Of a DNA stretch of 29,562 nt, positions 6,904 through 15,307 are shown piece after piece. How positions within the stretch are numbered: position 1 is the first letter of the stretch; every line of letters starts with the position of its first letter. The notes under the pieces were generated by a model. That model was given only the letters and a program-made list of their open reading frames with translations, was not told where the DNA came from and made no database searches. The stretch lies in contig CAZUXE010000018.1 of assembly GCA_964624585.1 (NCBI GenBank), positions 1 to 29,562 on the forward strand, in the 5' to 3' direction. Made by a program: the position numbers and the translations under genes. The DNA is from CAZUXE01 sp964624585. GTDB taxonomy: Bacteria; Hydrothermota; Tepidihabitantia; B3-TA06.

Positions 6904-9900
6904 TGGCTCCTGATAGAATTGAAGGCTGGGACTTTAACGCCCTTAAAATTCAAATAGCTTCTCCTGAAGATATTAGAAGCTGGTCAATGGGAGAAGTTAC
7001 TAAAGCTGAAACCATAAATTATCGCACTCAGAAGCCTGAAAGAGATGGCTTGTTCTGTGAACGTATCTTTGGTCCGGTCAAGGATTTTGAATGTAGTTGC
7101 GGTAAGTATAAAAAGGTTCGATATAAGGGTATTGTTTGTGACCGTTGCGGAGTTGAGGTTACAACCTCAGCTGTTCGCAGGGAAAGAATGGGGCATATAG
7201 AACTTGCTATACCGGTAGTGCATCCCTTATTTTATAAGCAGCCGCCGTCTAAAGTTGGTAAGCTTCTTGCTCTTTCCGCTGGTCAAATAGAAAGTATAAT
7301 AAATTACGAAGCGTATGTAGTTCTTGAATCTGGTGATTCTTCATATAAGAAACTTTCGCTTATCTACGATGAAGAAGAATATTACGAAGCGATGGCGTCC
7401 CATGAAGGCCTGCGTGCAGGTATGGGAGCCGATTTCCTCTTGAAGCTTCTTCTTGAAATAGATCTTGATGACTTAGCTGCTGAATTGAAATCCCGCATCA
7501 AGCATGAAGTTTCAAAGCGTCGTGCTTTACTGGATAGATTGAAAATAGTGGAAGCCTTTAGGCATTCTGAAAATCAGGTTGAATGGATGATTCTTGAGGT
7601 TATTCCGGTTATTCCGCCTGACTTGCGTCCCTTGGTTGCTTTGGAAGGTGGACGCTATGCCACTTCAGATATCAATGACTTATACAAAAGAGTAATTGTT
7701 CGTAATAATCGACTGAAGCATCTTATGTCTATCAAGACGCCTGATATTATCCTCAAAAATGAAAAACGTATGCTTCAAGAAGCTGTAAACGCTCTTTTTG
7801 ATAATGAACATCTTGCCAGACCTGTTCGTGGACGTGGAAATAGACCACTTAAGTCATTGGCCGAGACTCTTAGGGGTAAGCAGGGGCGTTTTCGCCGGAA
7901 TCTTCTTGGAAAACGTGTTGATTACTCAGGACGTTCTGTAATTGTTGTTGACCCTGAGCTTAAGCTTCACGAATGCGCTTTGCCTAAGGAAATGGCCAAA
8001 GAGCTTTTTAAGCCTGTTGTGCTTCAACGTCTTGAAGAGAAAAAAGTTGCTGAATCAGACAGAAGCGCTAAAGAATTATTCCGTATGGAAGCTCCTGAAA
8101 TGTGGGAAGTTTTGGAAGAGGTAGTTAAATCTCATCCTGTTTTGCTTAATCGCGCTCCTACATTGCACAGGGTATCAGTTGAAGCCTTTTTCCCTCGCTT
8201 ATGGGAAAACAGGGCTATTGGGATTCATCCATTAGTTTGCCCGCCGTTTAATGCTGATTTTGACGGCGATACCATGTCGGTGTACGTTCCGTTTACTCCT
8301 GAAGCAATTTTAGAAAGTTCTATCCTGCTGCTATCCTCTAATAATATTCTTTCACCTGCTGATGGAAAGCCTTTAATGGTTCCGGGGCAGGATATGGTTT
8401 TAGGTATATACTATATTACGAAGCAGAGGGTCGAGAAGGCAAGAGAGCAGCGTCCTCTATACGATAGTTTTGAAGAATTGCATCTTGCTTATGACTATAA
8501 TGATGTTTCTCTATTTGATGAAATCAATTGGCTTCATAACGGTGAAAGAATTCATACCACTGTCGGTAGGGTATTTTTTAACGAAATTCTTCCGGATGAA
8601 TTAAGATTCGTTAATAAAGTTTTTGGCAAGAAGCAAATTGTAAGTTTGGTTGCTACGTGTTTTAAACACTTTGGTTTCCGTAGAACCGCTGAGTTGCTTG
8701 ATTCCCTTAAGGTGCTTGGATTTAAATATGCTACACGAGCTGCAATTTCAATTAGTGTTGACGATTTGGTTGAACCAAGTACTAAGAAAAAAGTAATTGC
8801 TGATGCAATGAAAGAAGTTAAGCGTTATTACGATGCTTTCGAAAAGGGTATGATTACGGAACGAGAGAAGTATAACAATGTAGTGAACACATGGGTTAAT
8901 ATATCTAATGATCTTCTGGAACAAATGATGGCGGACTTAACTTCTGATAAAAATGGGTTTAACTCTTTGTATATGATGATTGATTCCGGCGCCCGCGGTT
9001 CAAAAGATCAGGCAAAGCAGCTTGCTGCTATGCGCGGTCTTATGTCTAGGCCTTCCAGAAGGTTGACCGGTGAAGAGGTAATTGAACGGCCAATTATAAG
9101 TTCCTTCAAAAATGGGCTTACGGTTCTTGAATATTTTATCTCCACTCATGGTGCGCGTAAGGGGTTAACCGATACTGCCCTTAAAACTGCTGAAGCCGGA
9201 TATCTTACTCGTCGATTAGTTGATGTGGCTCAGGATGTGATTGTTTCAATGGAAGATTGTGGAACTATTCTTGGTGAAGAGGTAACAGCACTGCGTGAAG
9301 GCGGCAAAATTATGGAACCTTTGTCTGAACGTATTACAGGTAGAATAGCTCTACAGACAGTGAATAATCCCATTACTAATGAAGCGATTGTTTACGCTGG
9401 TGAAGAAATTGATGAAGAGAAGGCTTTGGAAATTGAACAGGTTGGGATTGAATCTGTTAGGGTAAGATCCGTTCTTACCTGCGAGGCTTCTCAAGGCGTG
9501 TGCGTAAAATGTTATGGCCGCAATACTGCAACCGGTCGTATGGTTGAAATTGGTGAGGCTGTTGGTATTATGGCGGCCCAATCGATTGGTGAACCAGGTA
9601 CTCAGCTCACTCTAAGAACATTCCATATTGGTGGTGTTGCTCAAAGAACTGTCGAAGAAACCAGTATACAGGCGAAATTTGACGGAACAATAAAATTAGG
9701 TAAACTGGAAACAGTTAAGCGTTCTGACGGTGCAATGATTGTTTTAAATGACGGCGGTAATTTGGAATTGATATCGAAAGAGCGAAAATTGTCCTTTGCA
9801 ATACCTAAAGGTTCTGTTTTGAGTGTTCAGGATAGCGCTAAGGTAACAGAAGGAGAGACTCTTTTCGAGTGGGAACCCTACGTTATTTCAATTATTGCTC

Positions 9901-10934
9901 GTAATTCAGGAATTGCGCGTTATGTTGATGTTATTCATGGAGTAACACTGAGAGAAGATGTCGTTGGTGTATCGGAACGAAAACAGATGATTATTGCCGA
10001 AGATAGAGAGAAACGTCGTCATCCGCAAATAGAAATTTTAGGCCCTGACCAAAAGGTTCTTGAGCGTTATGAACTTCCGGTTGGAGCGTATTTGTTAGTT
10101 GAAGATGGCCAGCAAGTTGATTCCGGCGATACACTTGGTAAATTCCAGCGTGAGATTGGAAAGACAACCGATATTACCGGTGGTTTGCCTCGAGTCGCTG
10201 AGTTGTTTGAAGCGAAGCATCCGAAGAATCCGGCTATTATCGCAGATATTGATGGAAGAGTTGAAATTGATCCCCCTAAAGAAGGTGTGCGTAGAGTTCG
10301 TATTATTTCAGAGGCTGGAACGGTTAAAGATTACAAAATTCCTTATGCTAAATACCTTTTGGTTGAAGATTCAGGGCATGTACAAGCCGGAGAGAAGTTA
10401 TGTGAAGGTAACATAGATCCGCACGATATTCTTAGAGTTAAAGGGCGAATGGCTGTTATGGAGTATTTAACAAATGAGATTCAAGAAGTGTATCGAATGC
10501 AGGGAGTTAAAATCAACGATAAGCACATATCCCTAATTGTTCGACAGGTACTTAGAAAAGTGAAAATAGATGATCCGGGTGATTCAACAAATGTTGAAGG
10601 TGAAATCGTTGATAAACAGCGAATACAAATAAATAACGAAAAATTGCGTGCAGAAGGGCTGGTACCTGCAACTTTCCATCCTATTCTGCTAGGTATAACT
10701 AAAGCTTCACTGACAACCGATAGCTTTTTTGCAGCAGCTTCTTTCCAGGAAACAACTCGTGTTCTTTCCATGGCAGCTGTAGAAGGTAGGGTTGACAGTT
10801 TGCAAGGTTTGAAAGAAAATGTTATCGTTGGTAAATTGATTCCTGCTGGTACAGGTTATGCTCAATTTGCCAGATTACGACAACAAGAAGATATAATCGA
10901 GAAAAAAGAAATACAAAAAACGGAGGCCGGATAG
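6903..10934 (+). CDS. rpoC: DNA-directed RNA polymerase subunit beta'
   Basis: 1343 residues. The first zinc site is C64, C66, C79, C82. The catalytic loop NADFDGD is at residues 450-456 (Asp452, 454, 456 bind Mg2+), followed by TMSVYVPF rather than the common QMAVHVPL. The second zinc site is C786, C860, C867, C870. The trigger-loop region AAQSIGEPGTQLTLRTFHIGG is present. There are no large lineage-specific insertions, consistent with the shortish length. TAG abuts the rpsL ATG directly. Confidence 0.98.
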   Translation: MAPDRIEGWDFNALKIQIASPEDIRSWSMGEVTKAETINYRTQKPERDGLFCERIFGPVKDFECSCGKYKKVRYKGIVCDRCGVEVTTSAVRRERMGHIELAIPVVHPLFYKQPPSKVGKLLALSAGQIESIINYEAYVVLESGDSSYKKLSLIYDEEEYYEAMASHEGLRAGMGADFLLKLLLEIDLDDLAAELKSRIKHEVSKRRALLDRLKIVEAFRHSENQVEWMILEVIPVIPPDLRPLVALEGGRYATSDINDLYKRVIVRNNRLKHLMSIKTPDIILKNEKRMLQEAVNALFDNEHLARPVRGRGNRPLKSLAETLRGKQGRFRRNLLGKRVDYSGRSVIVVDPELKLHECALPKEMAKELFKPVVLQRLEEKKVAESDRSAKELFRMEAPEMWEVLEEVVKSHPVLLNRAPTLHRVSVEAFFPRLWENRAIGIHPLVCPPFNADFDGDTMSVYVPFTPEAILESSILLLSSNNILSPADGKPLMVPGQDMVLGIYYITKQRVEKAREQRPLYDSFEELHLAYDYNDVSLFDEINWLHNGERIHTTVGRVFFNEILPDELRFVNKVFGKKQIVSLVATCFKHFGFRRTAELLDSLKVLGFKYATRAAISISVDDLVEPSTKKKVIADAMKEVKRYYDAFEKGMITEREKYNNVVNTWVNISNDLLEQMMADLTSDKNGFNSLYMMIDSGARGSKDQAKQLAAMRGLMSRPSRRLTGEEVIERPIISSFKNGLTVLEYFISTHGARKGLTDTALKTAEAGYLTRRLVDVAQDVIVSMEDCGTILGEEVTALREGGKIMEPLSERITGRIALQTVNNPITNEAIVYAGEEIDEEKALEIEQVGIESVRVRSVLTCEASQGVCVKCYGRNTATGRMVEIGEAVGIMAAQSIGEPGTQLTLRTFHIGGVAQRTVEETSIQAKFDGTIKLGKLETVKRSDGAMIVLNDGGNLELISKERKLSFAIPKGSVLSVQDSAKVTEGETLFEWEPYVISIIARNSGIARYVDVIHGVTLREDVVGVSERKQMIIAEDREKRRHPQIEILGPDQKVLERYELPVGAYLLVEDGQQVDSGDTLGKFQREIGKTTDITGGLPRVAELFEAKHPKNPAIIADIDGRVEIDPPKEGVRRVRIISEAGTVKDYKIPYAKYLLVEDSGHVQAGEKLCEGNIDPHDILRVKGRMAVMEYLTNEIQEVYRMQGVKINDKHISLIVRQVLRKVKIDDPGDSTNVEGEIVDKQRIQINNEKLRAEGLVPATFHPILLGITKASLTTDSFFAAASFQETTRVLSMAAVEGRVDSLQGLKENVIVGKLIPAGTGYAQFARLRQQEDIIEKKEIQKTEAG

Positions 10935-11309
10935 ATGCCGACTGTAAACCAGCTGGTTCGTCGCGGCCGAAAGATACCGAAGAAAAAATCCTCCACTGCG
11001 GCTCTTGAGGGTAATCCTCAAAAGCGAGGCACTTGCACGAGGGTGTACACTACAACCCCCAAAAAGCCTAATTCGGCTCTTAGGAAGGTTTGTAAGGTAC
11101 GTCTTACTAACGGTTATGAGGTTATTGCCTATATCCCCGGAGAGGGACATAACCTGCAGGAACACTCTCAGGTGCTTATTCAAGGAGGACGTGTTAAGGA
11201 TTTGCCCGGCGTGCGTTATCGTGTAGTACGTGGGGTGCTTGACACTGCCGGTGTTGAAGGTCGCAAACAGGGACGTTCACTCTATGGAGTGAAGCGTTCC
11301 AAGAAGTAG
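10935..11309 (+). CDS. rpsL: 30S ribosomal protein S12
   Basis: 124 residues with canonical motifs: MPTVNQLVRRGRKIPKKKS, RVYTTTPKKPNSALRKV (the loop around the streptomycin-site lysine) and VRYRVVRGVLDTAGVEGRKQ. S12 lines the decoding centre. The lysines whose change usually gives streptomycin resistance look wild type. It starts on the base after the rpoC stop, and a GGAGG at the end of rpoC acts as its ribosome-binding site. This is the start of a str-type block, but only rpsL and rpsG remain of it. Confidence 0.98.
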   Translation: MPTVNQLVRRGRKIPKKKSSTAALEGNPQKRGTCTRVYTTTPKKPNSALRKVCKVRLTNGYEVIAYIPGEGHNLQEHSQVLIQGGRVKDLPGVRYRVVRGVLDTAGVEGRKQGRSLYGVKRSKK

Positions 11310-11320
11310 CAGGAGAAAAG

Positions 11321-11791
11321 ATGGGTAGAAGACGTCGCGCAACACAACGCGAGATCCCGCCTGATCCTCGCTACAATTCCGTTGTAGTTGCCAAATTCAT
11401 CAATGATTTGATGTGGGATGGCAAGAGAACCGTTGCTCAAAAGATTTTTTATGGAGCAATGGATGAAATAGAGAAGAAGACCAAGGAAGATGGTTTTGCC
11501 GTGTTTGAACGTGCGTTCAACAATGTTAGACCGGTTCTTGAAGTGAGACCCCGTCGTGTTGGCGGTTCTACATATCAGGTACCGGTTGAGGTAAGGCCTA
11601 AGCGCCGTCAGTCTTTAACCATCAAATGGATAATTCGTGCTGCCAGGGCTCGCGGAGAGTATACTATGGCAGAACGATTAGCCAGTGAGTTGATGGATGC
11701 CGCTCAAAATCAGGGAGCTGCGTTCAAAAAGAAGGAAGAAACTCACAAGATGGCTGAAGCTAACCGCGCTTTTGCTCATTTTCGTTGGTAG
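11321..11791 (+). CDS. rpsG: 30S ribosomal protein S7
   Basis: 156 residues, the normal length. Motifs include MGRRRRATQREIPPDPRYNS, NVRPVLEVRPRRVGGSTYQV and RRQSLTIKWIIRAARAR, with the C-terminal helix ending FAHFRW. S7 nucleates the 30S head and contacts E-site tRNA. AGGAG precedes the ATG. In most bacteria fusA and tuf follow, but here the next gene, 26 bp on, is rplM. Confidence 0.98.
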   Translation: MGRRRRATQREIPPDPRYNSVVVAKFINDLMWDGKRTVAQKIFYGAMDEIEKKTKEDGFAVFERAFNNVRPVLEVRPRRVGGSTYQVPVEVRPKRRQSLTIKWIIRAARARGEYTMAERLASELMDAAQNQGAAFKKKEETHKMAEANRAFAHFRW

Positions 11792-11817
11792 GTTTGCCTG
11801 AAATTGGAGTTATTAAA

Positions 11818-12234
11818 ATGAATATAGAAACCCGTAAATGGTGGCTGGTGGATGCACGCGATCAGGTACTTGGTCGACTTGCAACCCGCATAGCTACAAT
11901 CTTGATGGGCAAGAGCAAGCCGACCTACACTCCGTATCTGGACGAAGGAGATTTTATAATTGTAGTTAATGCCGATAAGATTCGTCTTACTGGCAGGAAA
12001 TCGGATGCTAAGATGTACTACAGCCACTCCTTTTATCCAGGCGGTTTGAAGGAAGTCCCATTCAAGAGAATGCTTGAGCGTCATCCTGAGCGTATTTTGT
12101 TCTTTGCGGTTAAAAATATGCTGCCTAAGAACAAACTTCGTCCTCACAGGTTAAAAAGGCTTAAGCTTTATGCATCGGCTTTGCATCCACACAAGGCCCA
12201 AAAACCTCAGCCGCTTGAGATTGGAGGTAAATGA
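11818..12234 (+). CDS. rplM: 50S ribosomal protein L13
   Basis: 138 residues starting at ATG 11818, which has TTGGAG eight bases upstream. An in-frame upstream extension to 11785 overlaps rpsG and has no ribosome-binding site, so I rejected it. Motifs: RKWWLVDARDQVLGRLATRIA, KIRLTGRKSDAKMYYSHS and RMLERHPERILFFAVKNMLP. L13 is an early-assembly 50S protein. It pairs with rpsI through an ATGATG junction, the standard L13-S9 unit. Confidence 0.96.
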   Translation: MNIETRKWWLVDARDQVLGRLATRIATILMGKSKPTYTPYLDEGDFIIVVNADKIRLTGRKSDAKMYYSHSFYPGGLKEVPFKRMLERHPERILFFAVKNMLPKNKLRPHRLKRLKLYASALHPHKAQKPQPLEIGGK

Positions 12235-12626
12235 TGGTTGATACTCAACAACATGCTGTCGGAACCCGCAAGCGGGCGGTTGCGAAAGTTTGGGTTAAGC
12301 CAGGCGAAGGGAAATTGTCCGTTAACGGTAAAACTATTGAGGAGTATCTCAAAAGAGCCGATTTGATTATGCGGGCATATCGTCCTTTGGAGCTTACCGG
12401 AACTAAGGAAAAATATGATATTAAGGTACGAACCAATGGCGGCGGTGTAGCAGCACAGGCTGAAGCCATAAGCTTAGCAATTTCGCGTGCTTTAGTAAAG
12501 ATTAGCTCCGAAATGCATAAACCTCTTAAAGATAAAGGCCTTCTTACTCGAGATCCTCGCGAGAAAGAAAGAATGAAGTATGGTCTTGCAAAACGTAGAA
12601 AGAGTTTCCAATGGACAAAACGATGA
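12234..12626 (+). CDS. rpsI: 30S ribosomal protein S9
   Basis: 130 residues. The second ATG (12234) of the ATGATG sits 6 bases from GGAGG (12223-12227); the first (12231) is only 3 away, so the second is preferred, though this is not certain. Motifs: AVGTRKRAVAKVWVKPGEG, YDIKVRTNGGGVAAQAEAI, LLTRDPREKERMKYGL, and a basic C-terminus ending TKR that in the family reaches P-site tRNA. The rpsB reading frame starts inside its 3' end. Confidence 0.95.
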   Translation: MVDTQQHAVGTRKRAVAKVWVKPGEGKLSVNGKTIEEYLKRADLIMRAYRPLELTGTKEKYDIKVRTNGGGVAAQAEAISLAISRALVKISSEMHKPLKDKGLLTRDPREKERMKYGLAKRRKSFQWTKR

Positions 12627-13396
12627 ATACAGAAACTGAAAAAATTGTACAGAGCCTTCCTGTTACACGCGATACTCTGAATTTGAAAGCTCTTCTTGAA
12701 GCAGGGGTTCACTTTGGACATAGATCTCGTCGTTGGAACCCTAGATTTGAAAGATTTATCTATGGAAAACGAAACGGAATTCACATTATAGATATTCGGC
12801 AAAGCCTTGAGAGGCTGAAGCTTGCAGCTGATGCAGTTACTTCTATTCTTGAAACAGGCGGTGATGCCATATTTGTAGGAACTAAGCAACAAGCACGTAA
12901 CATTATGGTTGAACAGGCTGGTCGTTCTGGTAGTCACTTTGTAATAGACAGATGGGTTGGCGGATTGCTAACCAATTTTTCAAATATCTCTAAACGGGTT
13001 CAACGTTTTGCAGAATTGGATAGCCTTATCAATAGCGATCAGTTCAAAGAGTTTCACGAAAAAGAACAGGTTCGTTTACTTCGTACTCATCGTAAGATGA
13101 AGAAACTCTATCAAGGTGTAAAAGATATGGATTCTCTTCCGGCTATGATGTTTGTGATTGATCCTGTCAAAGAGGCTACTGCGGTTGCTGAAGCTAAAAG
13201 AATCAACATACCGATAATCGCCCTTATAGATACTAATGGTGATCCTGATGTTGTAGATTACCCTATTCCAGGAAATGACGAAGCTATGCGTTCAGTGCGA
13301 CTGGTTACTTCAATCATAGCAGATTCTATAATTCAATCAAAGAAAGCCTTTGAAGCGGATTTGGATGATTTTGAAGAAAGAGAGGATAGAAAGTGA
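12611..13396 (+). CDS. rpsB: 30S ribosomal protein S2
   Basis: Up to 261 residues. Family motifs: LLEAGVHFGHRSRRWNPRF, IHIIDIRQSLERL, FVGTKQQARNIM, WVGGLLTNF and IPIIALIDTNGDPDVVDYPIPGND (split across a strand and loop). S2 joins late at the 30S head-body junction. The start is ambiguous. ATG 12611 has a weak AGAAAGAG upstream and overlaps rpsI by 16 bp; ATG 12623 gives an ATGA overlap without a good site. Either adds a polar N-terminal tail of about 20 residues relative to E. coli S2. Confidence 0.95.
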   Translation: MDKTMNTETEKIVQSLPVTRDTLNLKALLEAGVHFGHRSRRWNPRFERFIYGKRNGIHIIDIRQSLERLKLAADAVTSILETGGDAIFVGTKQQARNIMVEQAGRSGSHFVIDRWVGGLLTNFSNISKRVQRFAELDSLINSDQFKEFHEKEQVRLLRTHRKMKKLYQGVKDMDSLPAMMFVIDPVKEATAVAEAKRINIPIIALIDTNGDPDVVDYPIPGNDEAMRSVRLVTSIIADSIIQSKKAFEADLDDFEEREDRK

Positions 13397-13986
13397 GCCA
13401 AATGGATGCAATCAAAGAACTTCGCGCTCGTACAGGTGCTGGAGTTCTTGACTGTCAAAAGGCGCTTAAGGAATCTGAAGGTGATATCCAAAAAGCGGTT
13501 GATATACTTCGTAAGAAGGGTATAGCAAAGGCTGAATCTAAGGCCGGACGTGTTGCTCAGGAAGGAATAATCGACGCCTATATTCATCCAGGCTCTAAGC
13601 TTGGGGTATTGCTTGAACTCAATTGTGAAACCGATTTTGTAGCTATGAATGATGAATTCAAAAATCTTGCCCATGAGATAGCTATGCATATTGCAGCTAC
13701 GGATCCTGTTGCTATTTCAAGAGATGATGTTTCAGCTGAGCTTGTCGAACGAGAAAAAGAAATATATGCAGATCAAGCAAGACAATCCGGTAAACCTGAG
13801 CAGATTATTGATAAAATTGTTCAAGGTCGTCTAGATAAATTCTTCCAAGAACAGTGTCTTATGGAACAACCTTTTATCAAAGATTCTGAAAAAACAGTTA
13901 AGGATGTAATAGCTGAATTTATTGGTAAAATTGGCGAGAATATTGTAATAACTCGATTCAAACGATTTAAGGTTGGCGAAAATTAA
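13393..13986 (+). CDS. tsf: Elongation factor Ts (short form)
   Basis: 197 residues with a GTG start overlapping the rpsB stop (GTGA). The N-terminal UBA-like domain (IKELRARTGAGVLDCQKALKE) and the nucleotide-exchange motif (CETDFVAMNDEFKNLAHEIAMHIAA) are clear. The protein is much shorter than the 283-residue E. coli form and resembles the short EF-Ts of several other phyla, which lacks part of the core and C-terminal module. It regenerates EF-Tu-GTP, whose gene ends at the left edge of this window. Confidence 0.96.
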   Translation: MSQMDAIKELRARTGAGVLDCQKALKESEGDIQKAVDILRKKGIAKAESKAGRVAQEGIIDAYIHPGSKLGVLLELNCETDFVAMNDEFKNLAHEIAMHIAATDPVAISRDDVSAELVEREKEIYADQARQSGKPEQIIDKIVQGRLDKFFQEQCLMEQPFIKDSEKTVKDVIAEFIGKIGENIVITRFKRFKVGEN

Positions 13987-13993
13987 TTAAATA

Positions 13994-14021
13994 GACGCTT
14001 TCCATTTACACCGAAAGCGTC
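13994..14021 (+). promoter_or_regulatory. Perfect 9-bp hairpin in the tsf-pyrH gap
   Basis: GACGCTTTC (13994-14002) and GAAAGCGTC (14013-14021) are exact inverted repeats around a 10-nt loop. No U-tract follows (the next bases are AAGTGGGAG), so this is not a canonical intrinsic terminator. It ends just before the GGGAG that probably serves pyrH. It could be an mRNA processing or stability element, a translational control element for pyrH, or a protein operator. Function is inferred from position only. Confidence 0.55.
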
Positions 14022-14058
14022 AAGTGGGAGAATTGCCATAAATAATTCGTTCATCGAT

Positions 14059-14745
14059 TTGAAAGAAAAAGGCCTCCTCCTCAAATTGAGTGGGGAGGTC
14101 TTTGCTGATACCGCTGTATGCTCTGGTATAGTTCGAGAGATGGTAAATCTTGCTGGAAAGGTTCCGTTTGCCGTTCTTTTAGGCGGTGGTAATCATATTC
14201 GTGGTGCCCAGTCCGGAAAGATTGGCGAAGCAAGGGTGTTTGCCGATAGAATGGGTATGATAGGCACTTTGCTTAACGGTTTGTGGATGGAGTCTATGCT
14301 TCGTGATGCCGGAGTACATGCCGTTCATATGAGTGCTGTACCGATTAATTGGGTTAGAGCCTATGATCCTGTTTTAGCGCGTGATATGTTTAATGATTGT
14401 CAACCCTTGATTTTTACAGGCGGTACAGGATTACCTTATTTTTCAACGGATACTTCAGCAGTTTTACGCGCTGTGGAAATAGGAGCTAGGCGTGTTCTAA
14501 AAGGCACAAAAGTTGAAGGTGTCTATTCAGAAGATCCATGTGAGAATCCAGATGCTGAATTTTTTCAAGAAATATCCTATGCACAGGCTTTAACTAGAAA
14601 TCTTGCGATAATGGATCAGACAGCCTTTTCCCTAGCTCGTGAGTATGACCTTATAATTCAAGTGTTTAATGTATTCCGACCTGAAAATATTGGTCGTATT
14701 GCCAATGGTGAACAGGTTGGTTCCATGGTTAAAAGAGGAGTGTAA
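14059..14745 (+). CDS. pyrH: Uridylate (UMP) kinase
   Basis: 228 residues from a TTG at 14059. An amino-acid-kinase-fold enzyme phosphorylating UMP to UDP: LLLKLSGEVF at the N-terminus, GGGNHIRG, DRMGMIGTLLNGL, TGGTGLPYFSTDTSAVLRAVEI, KGTKVEGVYSEDP, and MDQTAFSLA. The family assignment is firm, but the sequence is somewhat divergent. There is no ATG, GTG or CTG in frame upstream. The TTG lacks a ribosome-binding site, whereas ATA at 14038 is 7 nt from GGGAG (14026-14030), so the true start may be non-canonical. It sits between tsf and frr, its usual neighbours. Confidence 0.93.
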   Translation: MKEKGLLLKLSGEVFADTAVCSGIVREMVNLAGKVPFAVLLGGGNHIRGAQSGKIGEARVFADRMGMIGTLLNGLWMESMLRDAGVHAVHMSAVPINWVRAYDPVLARDMFNDCQPLIFTGGTGLPYFSTDTSAVLRAVEIGARRVLKGTKVEGVYSEDPCENPDAEFFQEISYAQALTRNLAIMDQTAFSLAREYDLIIQVFNVFRPENIGRIANGEQVGSMVKRGV

Positions 14746-14749
14746 TTTT

Positions 14750-15304
14750 ATGAAAGAGATTCTTGCCGAAAGTCAAGTTAAAATGAAGAAAAGCATAGAG
14801 TTATTGGCTGGTGAGTTTAGCCGAATTCGTACGGCAAGGGCTAATCCGGCTTTACTTGATGGTCTTAAAGTAGATTATTACGGAGTGCCGACTCCCTTGA
14901 AACAAATTGCATCTATAGGTGTACCGGATCCAAGAAGTTTGGTTATTCAACCTTGGGATAAGAATATTATACCGTCTATAGAAAAAGCGATTCAGAAATC
15001 CGACTTAGGTCTTAATCCAAATGTTGAAGCAGCCCTTATTAGAATTTCAATTCCGCCCCTTACCGAAGAACGCAGGAAAGATTTAGTTAAGCTTGTTTCC
15101 AGATTGACTGAGGAAGCTAAGGTTGCAATTAGAAATATTCGTAGAGAAGCTATAGAGCAATTTAAGAAAAAAGAAAAAGACAAAGAAATTTCGGAAGATG
15201 AAATGCATAGAGGGCAAAAAGATATACAAGAATTGACTGATAAGAGTGTAAAAGAACTTGATGAACTTTTTGCCAAAAAGGAGAAAGAGATTCTGGAGCA
15301 ATAA
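14750..15304 (+). CDS. frr: Ribosome recycling factor
   Basis: 184 residues, standard length, starting at ATG 14750 with AGAGGAG upstream. Motifs: FSRIRTARANPALLDGLKVDYYG, TPLKQIASIGVPDPRSLVIQPWD, ALIRISIPPLTEERRKDLVK, then the C-terminal three-helix bundle rich in Lys and Glu. With EF-G it splits post-termination ribosomes. It lies 4 bp after pyrH and 3 bp before uppS. Confidence 0.97.
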   Translation: MKEILAESQVKMKKSIELLAGEFSRIRTARANPALLDGLKVDYYGVPTPLKQIASIGVPDPRSLVIQPWDKNIIPSIEKAIQKSDLGLNPNVEAALIRISIPPLTEERRKDLVKLVSRLTEEAKVAIRNIRREAIEQFKKKEKDKEISEDEMHRGQKDIQELTDKSVKELDELFAKKEKEILEQ

Positions 15305-15307
15305 CAG

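Noticed and set aside
11785..11817. Upstream extension of rplM into rpsG
   Set aside because: ATG 11818 has a well-placed GGAG and matches the family N-terminus; the extension has no site and no homology.
13994..14021. Hairpin after tsf as an intrinsic terminator
   Set aside because: It has no U-tract, and pyrH-frr-uppS continue as an operon, so it was listed as a regulatory or processing element instead.
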